From contig NC_134702.1 of NCBI RefSeq assembly GCF_043290135.1, positions 80,753,817-80,817,816 on the forward strand: a stretch of DNA of 64,000 bases, in the 5' to 3' direction. Below, piece by piece: positions 55,031 to 64,000 of this stretch. The position numbers were made by a program, and so were the translations under genes. Below the pieces are notes generated by a model, which was not told the DNA's origin, ran no database searches, and saw only the letters and a program-made list of their open reading frames with translations. The DNA is from Rhipicephalus microplus. Lineage: Eukaryota > Arthropoda > Arachnida > Ixodida > Ixodidae. Numbering within the stretch: the stretch's first letter is position 1; every line of letters starts with the position of its first letter.

Positions 55031-55215
55031 ACGAACGGACGGACAGATGGATGGATGGATGGATGGATGGATGGATGGATGGATGGATGGATGGAGGGTA
55101 GAGGGATGGATGGATGGATGGATGGATGGATGGATGGATGGATGGATGGATGGATGGATGGATGGATGGATGGATGGATGGATGGATGGATGGATGGATG
55201 GATGGACGGACGGAC
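55031..55215. repeat. Tetranucleotide array (GGAT)n, ~185 bp
   Basis: GGAT units with one interruption (GGAGGGTAGAGGG near 55092-55105) and GGAC units at both ends. Confidence 0.97.
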
Positions 55216-55589
55216 TGAACTGGCGTTCTTGTTATTGGACTTGTGCAGAGCGTTTGCTTTTCTTCAAAGTGGCATCTGAAAGTGATCGTTGGCATAAAAA
55301 TGTGAATTCTTGCAGTAAAATCTAGTCATGAATCTAGCATTGCTTTAGTGTGCTGTTTATGAAATACTTGCGTGGTTTGAATATTTATATATTTAGCAGA
55401 ACAACGTCAATTCTCTTGTGTGCTTGATATGGAATGATTGCGCGTTTCAAATATTGATATAGTGTTCACATGGAACAAATGCAGCTATTATCAACAATCT
55501 CCTGTGTAAATGAAAGCAGTGATACACATAAAATACGTTTATGGTGCAGTAACTATCATCTTTTGATAGAGGGGTAATAATTATTACTG

Positions 55590-55700
55590 ATAGTTTACAA
55601 GTCAAAACCACAATTTGATTACGAGGGACGCCTTAGTCCAGAGCTCTTGAATAATTTTGACCATCCGGGGCTGTTTCACATCCACCTGCATCTGAGAACG
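55590..55700 (-). repeat. Ruka-type SINE, 3' part, diverged
   Basis: CAAAACCACAATTTGATTAC, GAGGGACGCC, TTTTGACCATCCGGGG and TGTTTCACATCCACC keep Ruka order antisense. Truncated before the tRNA head. Confidence 0.75.
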
Positions 55701-55784
55701 CAAGATTTCTTGCATTTTTCCCCAAAAGGAAATATTTTGATGTATGTCTAGCAAGCTGACTAACGTTGTTCTTCAATTCGTTTT

Positions 55785-55935
55785 CCTCCACATCGATGAA
55801 TGCTGTAAAAAGACAATTATACAAGTGCAGGCGAGCGGAGCTTAGCTTTGAGCACTCCCCCATCTATCGGTGTTGATGTTCACAGCCTACACGACATATT
55901 TTCGTGGTAATGAATCTTTAAAGCTGGTGAAGCTT
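55785..55935 (+). repeat. Local direct duplication, copy 1
   Basis: Matches 56418-56570 in order: CATCGATGAATGCTGT, TACAAGTGC, GAGC..AGCTTAGCTTT, GTTCACAGCCTACAC and GTGGTAATGAATC.TTAAA. The two copies are ~633 bp apart. Confidence 0.8.
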
Positions 55936-56085
55936 GTGAAAATTCGTGTGCGCGTGCACATGCAAACATGCGTGCGCGTAAGACGAAATTGGCATGCGCG
56001 GGCGCACATGCCGAAATGCGTGTGCACGTGACAAAATGCGTATGTGCGTGCATATGACAAAATTTTCATGCGCGTGACAAAATGG
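55936..56085. repeat. Degenerate CATGCG/GTGCGCG minisatellite
   Basis: Four or five units built of alternating purine-pyrimidine (GCGTGCACATGC, CGTGTGCACGTG) followed by ACAAAAT or ACGAAAT. The alternating parts are Z-DNA-prone. Confidence 0.75.
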
Positions 56086-56280
56086 ATCATACCCGTTCGT
56101 AACCAGAAGGGGCACGTACCCGGAAGAAGCTTCTTGAGCCATGCGTCGTGCGTCCTCAATAAATGTTGTAGGTAGCCACCATTCGTTTAGTTCTTGGTAA
56201 CGTTCGCTAGATGGCGGTACTTGTACATAATCAATATATGATGAAAAGATGCGACGTGGTAGTACTTGAAGTGTTCACTA

Positions 56281-56408
56281 GATGAACGGACATAGAGACA
56301 GACAAATGGACAGATGCTCGGATGGACACATCACATCACGGTTGGATGGACGTTACGATGCTTGGCACTACTCATCATGATTCAGTCTGTGGATATGCTG
56401 TGATTTTC
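56281..56408 (-). mobile_element. Microsatellite-carrying element, left end only (copy 6)
   Basis: The minus strand reads AATCACAGCATATCCACAGA, then TGAATCATGATGAGTAGTGC, then a weak GGAC/GGAT array (56281-56350). The right module is not visible. Lies between the two copies of the local duplication. Confidence 0.6.
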
Positions 56409-56417
56409 TAAATTTTC

Positions 56418-56570
56418 TTTTCTCTGCATCGACGAATGCTGTGAACAGACAATATACAAGTGCGAGCGAGTGGAACTTAGCTTTTAGCAATCCCCGATCA
56501 ATTCGTGTTGACGACGTTCACAGCCTACACAAGACGTTTTAGTGGTAATGAATCGTTAAACCTGGTGAAG
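56418..56570 (+). repeat. Local direct duplication, copy 2
   Basis: CATCGACGAATGCTGTGAAC, GTGCGAGCGAGTGG, GTTCACAGCCTACACAAGAC and GTGGTAATGAATCGTTAAAC align with 55785-55935. Confidence 0.8.
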
Positions 56571-56599
56571 ATTTATATTGTAATCTGAAATGACCAATT

Positions 56600-57480
56600 T
56601 CTTTCGCGCTTTGACTGTTGCTCACGTTGCTAGGAACAATAACGTTGGGCAGGCAGAGGTAGGCAGAGGAATTGCAATGCACCAGCACTGATTTGTTGCG
56701 AACGTTGGACTCGGCGCCATCTGACAGCTAACAGCAGAGTGCGTTCGCGCGATTAACATTATCTGGCAGCTCAGTGTCAACACCCGATTTTTCTTACACC
56801 TTGCTCCCCACTGAAGAGCACCAAGGTGGGAAAGAAACGTCTGCACATGAGCTGGTCATTTTGTTTCGCAAATTTTATGTAAGTTTTCGACGTGGGCACA
56901 CTTTCGGGGAGTCTAACCAGTTCAGCCGGCTGCGCTCCTGACGGGTAGTTTCGAAGTGCACAGAAGCGTCAAAGTACTTGGTGACCCACCTCTGGAAGGA
57001 TCCAGCAATGTGGCCGCATTGCTCAATTTCCAAGTCGAAGGGTGCGTCTCTTAGGGTCGAGCGCAGGGTCCCGAGGTCTCGTTGGCCGATGTGCCGAAAC
57101 GTGGAGTGTGAGGCTTGGCAGAAAACTGCAGGCGTCGTTGAGTGCACGAGCCCAGGCAAGGGTACTGGGCATAGGTGAAACAGCAAGCAGCCCCTCGACC
57201 ACCACAAACAACTGCCGAGCTCGTCCAGGCCAAACTAACACGCAGAGTGTTTTGGAAACTGCCCAATTGGAAACAAAATTGATAGTAGAGTCGACCTGCG
57301 ACAGTTACAGTTACATATGAAATCTGAATCAAGGCTGTAGTGCCACTATGTCGACCGGCGAAGAGGGAGAGAGAGAGCCCTGCTCAGACCATGTGCATTT
57401 GCGTCAGCGATCCTTTCTTATGTTTACCCAAAAACGAGTGCAGTTCAAAACTGAGGCTCCAACGTAACAACCTGCCGTTC
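56600..57480 (-). other. Unrecognised GC-rich region with open frames
   Basis: The minus strand has a 110-codon frame (56875-57207) reading HSTFRHIGQRDLGTLRSTLR and AGSFQRWVTKYFDASVHFET, and an overlapping frame at 57023-57241. Composition is richer in GC than the flanks and the protein looks less low-complexity than others here, but I know no matching family. It lies where the 3' LTR of gypsy remnant 2 would be expected. It could be element UTR/LTR, another transposon ORF or a host exon. Confidence 0.3.
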
Positions 57481-57495
57481 TTGTTGGACACCTGT

Positions 57496-57738
57496 TTAAG
57501 ATACGAGCAAGCGATGATCTGTGACAAAAATGAATTCAGAAGCAGCCAAATAACAAGAAAGTTTTTCTACAGCCAAACTCGCGCATTCTTTTTCTATGGT
57601 GCTGTAAGCTTGTTTGCAAGCGGACAACTTTCGGCTTACGTACAAAATGGGATGTTCAGGACCATGCTCATCTTCCTGACTCAAAACTACAACCAGCCCT
57701 TTCTTTCTTGCATCACACTGCACAAGAAAGGGTTTCAA
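57496..57738 (-). pseudogene. Gypsy remnant 2 RNase H
   Basis: PFLVQCDARKKGLVVVLSQE (first catalytic Asp), PILYVSRKLSACKQAYSTIE (second, Glu, in TIEKE) and EFIFVTDHRLL (third Asp): the Ty3/gypsy RNase H order. The frame ends at 57496 soon after the third motif; the usual His-containing end is not seen. Confidence 0.9.
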
Positions 57739-58139
57739 GTTGTCTGGGCTTGCCAGGACGGGCTTGGCGGTGAGATCTACCTTCTAAGATTAAAACGCAG
57801 CTTGTTTTTCTTTATCCCAGTTTACGTGATTAGGAGCGTGTTTTTTTTCAGCACGTCTGTAAGTGGGCTGCCCACCCAATTGAAACAATCGATATAGTGT
57901 TGGTAGTAGCCTACCATACTCAAGAAAGGTTGGAGCTTTGTTTTTAATTCTCGCTGAGGGGAGTCCTTGATTGGAACAATTTTTAAATCAAATGGGCTTC
58001 AATGCCCTTGACCCAAACTCTGACCTAAATATTTGACTTTCAAACGACATAATTTGCACTTCTAGGCTTTTAAAGTTAGGCCAGTCTCACCAAGCCTACT
58101 TAGAACCTACCGCAGATGATTCGCGTGCTATAGCCAAGT

Positions 58140-58511
58140 ATTCGAGACAACTGCGATGTGGTAATATTACGGTAGTGCGAACGCCTCCGCTCCGGCTAGT
58201 ACCTTATTCATAAGTCTCGAAAAAGCGAAGGGGGCATTTTTAAGACCAAATGAGAGAACTAAAGGCCGGAAGGTACCGAAAGAAGTCGCGAAAACAGCCA
58301 ATTCGCTCGCTTGTTCTGTTAGTAGCCCTAGCCAGAAACCTCCCACTGAATCGAGCGTAGAGATGAGTTCAGCTTTGCTCACCTTTCCAAAGCAGTCTTC
58401 TACGTGCGCTAAAAGATACACTTCCGAAGCAGTCACCGAGTTAAGCTTACGGTAATCAATACACGACCGCCGTTCTTTACCGTTAGTTTCTACAATTATC
58501 ATTGAAAACAT
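58140..58511 (-). pseudogene. Gypsy remnant 2 reverse transcriptase, catalytic motif lost
   Basis: SCIDYRKLNSVTASEVYLLA, STLDSVGGFW (motif A with Asp) and LVLSFGLKNAPFAFSRLM (motif B) are clear. At motif C (about 58140-58166) the frame meets a TAA and the two aspartates of the usual YxDD are replaced (Tyr/His codons), so this copy could not polymerise even without its other stops. Confidence 0.92.
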
Positions 58512-58698
58512 GAAGGTTCCTTCGACCTCATTCGGCCACTTTAAGCGCCAGCATATGATCGACTGCTTCTCTCATCCTTTCGTGGCGTGGCGAACATCTG
58601 TAAGCTCTGCATCGCCTGCTGCTATGCAACGCCGGGTGCCCAACTTCAGCTGCAAGATCTATATCATGAGTCGTCGAAGTGGTCCAACTGGGAACCTT

Positions 58699-59362
58699 TC
58701 AAAATTCTTGTCTGTGCTGTGCTATCAAATCTCTTAAATCTGCAGGCTGACCTTCACTCAGAGCAGCCCTGCATACTGACAAATTAAAGATTTCATTCAA
58801 AGAAAAACAAGTCATGTCACAGGGAATATCAGGAAGCTGAGCTGCAACTTTTTCAGGTTCATTTAACACTAAATTCACAACGTGCACTCTCTCTACAAAG
58901 GGCTTCGTGAGGTTGCTCTAAGGACCTGGCAGTTTAAATACGTAGCTTGAGTGTGTGAGAGTCTGCTGTATCGTCCCGGGGCTTTCCCAGTGCACCTCAA
59001 GCTTCTTAGCTTTACAAGTGTGCAACATGAGCCCCTTTCGTCCCACGTGAAACTGGCGCACTTTGCTGTTTTTTGTATTGTAAGGCTTTTTTTTCTTGTG
59101 TCTGCGCTTCAAGCATATTAGCTTCCAACAGAGCCTGTGTATCGTACAAGCGCTGCAGTAGGTTGCAAACGCCCTGTATGGCAGTTGAATGGCTACTCTT
59201 ATCTTCCCAGTTTTCACAAACTAGCCTAAGTGGGCAGCGCCGCACCCTTCCGTACGCAAGCTCTGCTGGACTAAAACGTGTCGATTTCTTTGTTACCGGA
59301 CTTAATGCAAAAAGCATAGATAGTAACTCAGTGTCCCATTCGTCTTTTTGCTCGGAACACAA
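58699..59362 (-). pseudogene. Integrase C-terminus joined to pre-RT linker
   Basis: First WDTELLSMLFALSPVTKKST, RFSPAELAYGRVRRCPLRL: the end of the integrase core. Then, in a second frame, KKLEVHWESPGTIQQ and SSYVFKLPG: the chromatin/DNA-binding C-terminal domain. After one stop, without a gap, comes VNLVLNEPEKVAAQLPDIPC, EIFNLSVCRAALSEGQPADL and LIAQHRQEF, the acidic linker before RT. This continuous junction is the evidence for integrase-before-RT order. Confidence 0.82.
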
Positions 59363-59521
59363 AGCCAGAAATACCCACCTTATTACAGAATGAGCCCTCT
59401 CTACACTGTTGCTTTGCGGATGTTAAATAGAGGTGTGGTGTACCTTGATACCGCACATGGTAAGAAAGGTGGTTGTTAACTTCCTTGTGAAGAAACTGCC
59501 TAGATCGGACTGTATTTCGCT

Positions 59522-59885
59522 CTAAAACCCAAGCGAGAAAAGATGAGAAGAAGCCGCAACTATTTCTGCTAATGTAAGACAACGCCGTGGCAATGCCTCA
59601 AGAAATTTAGTTGCAGGGCACACCATCGTCAAAAAATATTTATACTCCGACTTCGTCACCGGCGAAGGACCCACAATGTCTGGTATACCTTTAAAAAACG
59701 GCTCAGTGAATATAAGAACTGCAGCCATAGGAACCTCTTGTTTCTCGTGTGGTCAGCCAGTTGGCTGACGAACATCACAACTGAACAAGCTACTCCGAGC
59801 CTTTAAAACAGCCCGGCCAGTAATATTCACTCAGCAGTCTCACTTTTTTCTTGGTAACTACAAGATGACCTGACCAATCTGCCCC
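59522..59885 (-). pseudogene. Integrase zinc finger and core start
   Basis: GHLVVTKKKVRLLSEYYWPG (about 59800-59880) is the His half of the zinc finger; the Cys pair is degraded. Next, IPDIVGPSPVTKSEYKYF with the first catalytic Asp and MVCPATKFLEALP at 59522-59728. The second Asp and the Glu fall in the decayed part before 59362 and I cannot place them. Confidence 0.82.
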
Positions 59886-60102
59886 ATGAGACTACGATTT
59901 GGCCAGCGCGCGCGTGTTTCTTGCCCCATAACTCGCAGTATAAGATGTAATTGCTTTCAAAAAAAAACAATTCATTGCCCATGCTTTGCTTTCAACATTT
60001 CGGCAGCATATTTCCTTAAATTGGTTTTCTGTCTTTTGATCAAAGCAGTTTTGTCGACCGAAGATAACGCCTGACAATCAAAGCTCATGGAAGGAACAAA
60101 AA

Positions 60103-60900
60103 AATGGCAGCATATCCACGGAGTGAATGATGGAGAGTGGGGCGAAGCATCCGTGCGTCCATTCGTTCTTGCTTCCGTCTGTCCATGCGTGCGTCTCTGT
60201 GGCAGACCGTGCGTCTATACGCCCGTCCGTGCGTGCGTCTGTTCGTGCGTCCGCACGTCCATCTGTGCGTCCGCACGTTCATCTGTGCGTCCATTGCTGC
60301 GTTCTTTCATGCATCCGCTCCTGCGTTCGTTCATGCGTCCATCCGTCCGTGCAGTCATCCGTGCGTTCGTCCATGCATCTCCCTGTGTGTCCGTTCCTCC
60401 ACCTATTCAACACGCCAAGTACCGCCATCTCACATCTTTTCATCATATATTCCTCATATAGAAGCACCGTCATCCAGCGGACATTCGAAGAACTGAACGA
60501 GAGGAGCCACACGCACACTTTCTTACGACTTGCGCTTCGTGAGTACTCCCCACCTTTAATCACCTCGAGTTCATGGTATATTTCACTTCACTGTATTCAT
60601 TGCACTGTGGCCCAATGCTCGCTCAACCTTTCTAAAACCAAGGAGGTTACGCCCAACGAGTATAACGTAGTAGCCCTTTCTTGTCAGATAGTGCTCAATG
60701 TACATGCCAATGGCTGCAGAGGGGGAATGAGAGACATTAGAATTTGGGGTTTAGCTAACGCGCACGCTGCGAATTTTTTATTCAAAAGCGCACAGAATAA
60801 ATCTCCCACCGGCACCACCTTGGAGGTCAAAATGTAAGACTGGTTACACACTACTACTACGACTACGAGGGACGAACGGTGCTGCTATAAGGTGCTGCTA
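60103..60900 (+). mobile_element. Microsatellite-carrying element, longest copy (copy 2)
   Basis: Left module: A-rich lead, GGCAGCATATCCACGGAGTG and GAGTGGGGCGAAGC. Then an imperfect CCGT/GCGT array (60150-60400) and module M (CACGCCAAGTACCGCCATCT). A long right body matches 40830-41228, ending GGACGAACGGTGCTGCTATA. It sits between the Gag and integrase parts of gypsy remnant 2. The plus frame 60127-60837 is array translation, not a protein. Confidence 0.72.
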
Positions 60901-61011
60901 TAAGGGACCACGGAAACCAGCAATAAAAGTTTGATAAAACATTTAATCAATTGTTTCACGTCTTTTTTATCGGGCGATTTAACGGAAGAAAATTTCACGG
61001 TATTACTTCCA

Positions 61012-61052
61012 GGAGCTTCGCCCAATCTTATCATCATTGGCCTCGTGGATTT
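61012..61052 (-). repeat. Isolated left module of microsatellite element (copy 7)
   Basis: The minus strand reads AAATCCACGAGGCCAATGAT, then GATTGGGCGAAGCTCC. A 13-base-plus G run (61060-61073, plus) lies beside it. Only this module is present. Confidence 0.55.
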
Positions 61053-61169
61053 TGGGGGAGGGGGGGGGGGGGGAACGCGCCACACCGTGGCTACGCGTCC
61101 TGGTTTCTGGCACTTAAAAGCTTACGATACGCTTCCGCGCCTTGAATGATTGGGTTACATGTGAATTCA

Positions 61170-61545
61170 AAGGTCCCTGCTTTGTGGTATTGCTATTTTG
61201 CTCAAACATTTTAAATTCCTTTTGTTCGGAGTTAGAGCCCCGTAAGCCTCGCGTGCTTCTTTCTGCGTAAAAAAAACTGTTTTGCGCAGTAGTCATCTGC
61301 ATACTCGACTGCCTCGTGAGCCGTCTGCACATCTGGCATATTGAGATTCCACCCTTTCAACTTTTCAGGAAGCATCGAACAAAACCGCTCTAGAAAGATT
61401 TCTTCAAACACGTTGGCCTTGTCAACGAACGTGTCAGCACCTTTTAGCCAGTTTTCTATGAAACTTTGAAGCCTCTAAGCGAACTCTAAGTAGATTTCGT
61501 TCGGCGTCCTTACCGATTTCAAAAACTTCCGCTGGAAGTTTCCGC
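61170..61545 (-). pseudogene. Gypsy Gag/capsid fragment, SCAN-like
   Basis: The minus strand reads RTPNEIYLEFA, a stop, then RLQSFIENWLKGADTFVDKA, EEIFLERFCSMLPEKLKGW and QTAHEAVEYADDYCAKQ. The 'F..LPE.L..W......T..EAVE.AD' pattern is the C-terminal capsid region of Ty3/gypsy Gag that resembles vertebrate SCAN domains. A frameshift follows near 61280. It is on the same strand as, and upstream of, the pol remnant, so most likely the same element. Confidence 0.72.
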
Positions 61546-61601
61546 TGGCTTTCCTGGCATCCGCTGGCAGCCAGGAAGTTGCAAAAGAAGACTGGCGTCG
61601 C

Positions 61602-63380
61602 ATGGATAGATTAGCGTCGGAACGATGGACAACGGTTTGCCAGTCACTAGACCCTCGCAAGCCACTCTCGCACATTTGGAAAACTGTGCAAGGTCTGCGT
61701 CACCCTACGGAACAGCACTTTTCATTCAAAGCGCTCGCGCTATTTCAAAGAAGGCAAGACATCGATGTCGCAGAATATTTCTGTGCGCAGATCGCCAACC
61801 AAGCCACTCGTCCAGATTCTCCAGTGAGAGGTGACGTCCCTCGTACCCGTGACTACCACATGGACCTCCTTTTTACAATGGAGGAGCTCGAGGCGGCAAT
61901 AGCTCTCTGCAGGCGTTCAACTTCTCCGGGCCCAGGTGGTATTCCATACCGAGCCTTGTGCAACCTTGGGGAAGGTGCAAGGAGAGAACTGTTGAGCCTC
62001 TACAACATCTCGTGGCAGGATGGCAATGCTCCTGATGACTGGAAAGAAAGCCGCTTGTTACCCATCTTGAAGCAGGGCAAATCCCCACTCGAACTCACCT
62101 CATACCGCCCAATTGCACTGGCCAGCTGCGTAGGGAAGATAATGGAACGGATGATACTGGGCCGCCTGGAGTGGTATCTTGAATACTACATTATTTATCC
62201 GAATTCAATGGCTGGTTTCCGACGCGACCGCTCTTCTATTGACAATGTCGTTGATCTAGATTCATACGTTCAGCACGAAAGATCCCGTAAGTGACTATCT
62301 GCAGCTTTGTTTTTAGATGTGAAAGGCGCTTATGATAATGTACTGCATGAAGCCATCTTGGGTGCTCTTGCGGTGGTTGGCCTTGGTGGTCGAGTCTTTC
62401 GATGGATTTCGAGTTACCTGGCTGCAAGATCATTCTTTGTGTTAACAGAAGATGGCCCAACTACGCGACGCTATACTTCCAGGGGTGTTCCTCAAGGCAG
62501 AGTTCTTAGCCCGACGCTATTAAATCTTGCGCTAATTGGCCTTGCTGAATACTTCCCAAGCACCATTAAAATCTCAATATACGCAGACGACATCTGTGTC
62601 TAGACATCGGCAGTCACACGTCCTCGGATACGTTCCCGGCTTCAAAAAGCAGCAACTATGATTGACAACTACTTGTGCAAACAAGGTCTCACTATATCAC
62701 CAAAAAAATGCGCGCTGGTGGCTTTCACTCGCAAATCAATGACCCCTTATGTCATCTCAATCTGCGGGTGACCGATTTTTTACGCCAAAACCCACCGGTT
62801 TTTGGGCATCGTTATTGATAAGGACCTCTGTTGGAGTCCGCATGTGACCTACATGAAGAAGCGCCTGACCGATATTTCTCAACTGTTCAAGTTTCTGGCA
62901 AGAAAGACGTGGGGGATGTCAGTAGACGCAATGATGAAGCTCTACAGGGCCCTGTTTCTCGGTTTCCTCAGATATAGCTTGCCCGTGCTTAGCAATACCT
63001 GCAAGACCAATGTTCGTGTTTTACAGGCAGTACAAACCTAAGCGCTGAGAGTGTGCCTCGGTCTGCCCGGATGTACGTCAACAGAAGCAACAATTGCAAT
63101 TGCTGGTCACTATACGATACAAACTCACATTGTTGTAGAAGTCCTGAGAACGCACATCAGACACTTCGCACCTGCTCCCTGCCATAACCTTGCACTGTTG
63201 CCTTCAGAGAGGCGCCAAGCATCGTTCGCCAAAATGATTGTGAAATACAACGATAAACTTCCCTCGGGCTTCACTCATGCATCTAAACCATCCATACCAC
63301 CTTGGTGTCTTATTCGACCCACAGTGCATCCTAGTGAACCAGAGATCCGGGGGAATCTGAGCTTTCGTTGCCCGCGCTGA
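61602..63380 (+). pseudogene. LINE ORF2 RT and connection, one frame with nonsense codons
   Basis: A single frame from 61602 carries PLSHIWKTVQGL, STSPGPGGIPYRAL, LLPILKQGKSPLELTSYRPI and ALASCVGKIMERM. A TGA is at 62292-62294, then LFLDVKGAYDNV (motif A) and SRGVPQGRVLSPTLLNLAL (motif B), and IYADDICV (motif C, Tyr-Ala-Asp-Asp codons at 62580-62591). A TAG follows at 62601-62603 and further stops near 62769 and 63039. The connection reads HRFLGIVIDKDLCWSPHV and LRVCLGLPGCTSTEATI (63045-63100). All motifs are intact, so decay is by point nonsense mutations rather than rearrangement. Confidence 0.92.
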
Positions 63381-63819
63381 AACAACTGTCTCTTCTTCTT
63401 TTGCACGAGAAATATTCAGAAAGCATTCATGTATACACCGATGCTTCCACGAACCACCAGTGTTCGTCAGGGGCAGTAGTTATCCCAACAAGAGGTGTTA
63501 CCATCCGCTTTAGGACTGACCACTCCACGGCATCTACAGCAGCCGAACTAGCTGCTTTGCACGCTGCACTTTGTGTGGTCAATCGGGAACCACCACAACA
63601 ATGGTCAATTTTCGGCGACTCAAGGGCTGCCCTACAATCTGTGCTCTAAGCACGCATCCCGGCCCGTACGAACAGCTTGTTTTCGAAATTCGATGCCTTC
63701 TCCACACTTTACTCGAGAAAGGGCATCATGTGACGTTTCAATTGCTGCCAAGTCACTGCGGCATCGTAGGGAACGAACATGCCGATACTGCCGCGTGGGC
63801 AGCCCTTGAAGGAACATGA
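63368..63819 (+). pseudogene. LINE ORF2 RNase H, frameshifted
   Basis: HVYTDASTNHQCSSGAVVIP (first Asp), STAAELAALHAAL (Glu) and IFGDSRAALQS (second Asp) are in one frame to 63649. In another frame come TFQLLPSHCGIVGNEHADTA (His and final Asp). All four catalytic positions are recognisable, with one frameshift between them. RNase H in ORF2 assigns this element to the I group. Confidence 0.92.
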
Positions 63820-64000
63820 GAAGCCATACCACTTTCGCGGACCGATGCTGCCAGTAATCTTCGGTGACTTGCGCGTGAAATCACGTTTTCACTGGGGTGC
63901 CCACCAAGCATCGATACGAATCGTCAACACCACCTGTCCTCTTTGATGGCTCTCGGCAGGCCCACTGGACTCGACCGAAGAGAAGCTACCCTTCTTCATC

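Larger units (their letters stand above)
57490..61545 (-). mobile_element. Ty3/gypsy remnant 2 with integrase upstream of RT (Gmr1-like order)
   Basis: Along the minus strand: Gag fragment (61545-61170), a gap holding later repeats, integrase zinc finger and core (59880-59522), integrase C-terminus (59362-58918), a linker, RT (58511-58140), RNase H (57738-57496). Integrase precedes RT, unlike ordinary Ty3/gypsy. The integrase C-terminus runs straight into the pre-RT linker with no LTR between, so this is not two elements side by side. This matches the order known for Gmr1-like elements. Many stops; no LTR recognised. Inactive. Confidence 0.78.
61550..64000 (+). mobile_element. I-clade LINE, 5'-truncated, runs off window
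   Basis: Sense-strand ORF2 remnant with linker, RT, connection, RNase H and the start of the C-terminal region continuing to the last base (DRREATLL-type reading near 63980). It abuts the gypsy Gag remnant in opposite orientation. No TSD can be checked because the 3' end is outside the window. Confidence 0.9.

Noticed and set aside
57340..57897. A 185-codon plus-strand open frame
   Set aside because: It is the shadow of the gypsy RNase H and flanks on the minus strand, which carry recognisable catalytic motifs.
60127..60837. A 236-codon plus-strand open frame
   Set aside because: More than half translates an imperfect CCGT/GCGT array and the rest covers repeat modules shared with the non-coding copy at 40830-41228.

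Overview
This window looks like non-coding, repeat-saturated nuclear DNA from an ixodid (hard) tick. The main reason is a set of about a dozen copies of a tRNA-headed SINE that I recognise as the tick family Ruka. The retroelement mix (I-clade, RTE-like and L1/Tx1-like LINEs, Ty3/gypsy, a Penelope-like fragment) and the imperfect tetranucleotide arrays fit the same picture. I cannot name the species. I found no convincing host gene, and every protein signature I recognise belongs to a decayed mobile element.

Layout. 1-600: L1/Tx1-like reverse-transcriptase (RT) remnant, then a Ruka copy. 3420-5200: antisense RTE-type LINE remnant with an ATC-rich tail. 5404-5651: Ruka with a perfect 14-bp target-site duplication (TSD). 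8878-9135: compact element carrying a CAGA/CGGA array. 9482-12414: 5'-truncated antisense I-clade LINE with a perfect 13-bp TSD. 12731-12976: CATA array. 14400-17470: Ruka copies and LINE 3' remnants. 20470-22610, 32870-35250 and 51430-52085 (inverted): three copies of one long composite repeat, each with different later insertions. 24240-30090: SINE-rich stretch. 37440-37870: Penelope-like 3' end with a GIY-YIG tail. 40830-41228: element copy with a 38-bp inverted repeat. 45021-48746: antisense Ty3/gypsy pol split in its integrase zinc finger by a 1.7-kb DNA-transposon-like insertion, and bounded by a hairpin or LTR-like block. 50897-51390: another microsatellite-carrying element. 53900-55215: ~165-bp minisatellite leading into a (GGAT)n array. 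57490-61545: antisense Ty3/gypsy remnant whose integrase lies upstream of RT. 61550-64000: sense I-clade LINE running off the window.

How the parts relate. Insertions nest inside older repeats: a LINE tail in one composite-repeat copy, a microsatellite element in another, a DNA transposon in gypsy, and gypsy abutting LINE. Relative ages can therefore be read from the sequence. The best candidate for something undescribed is a small element family. Its left module is A-rich and contains CAGCATATCCAC and GGGGCGAAGC. Next to that module lies a variable CCGT/CAGA/GGAT array. Its right module ends in GGAGCTTCGCCCC. Comparing the three composite-repeat copies shows one filled and two empty sites for it.
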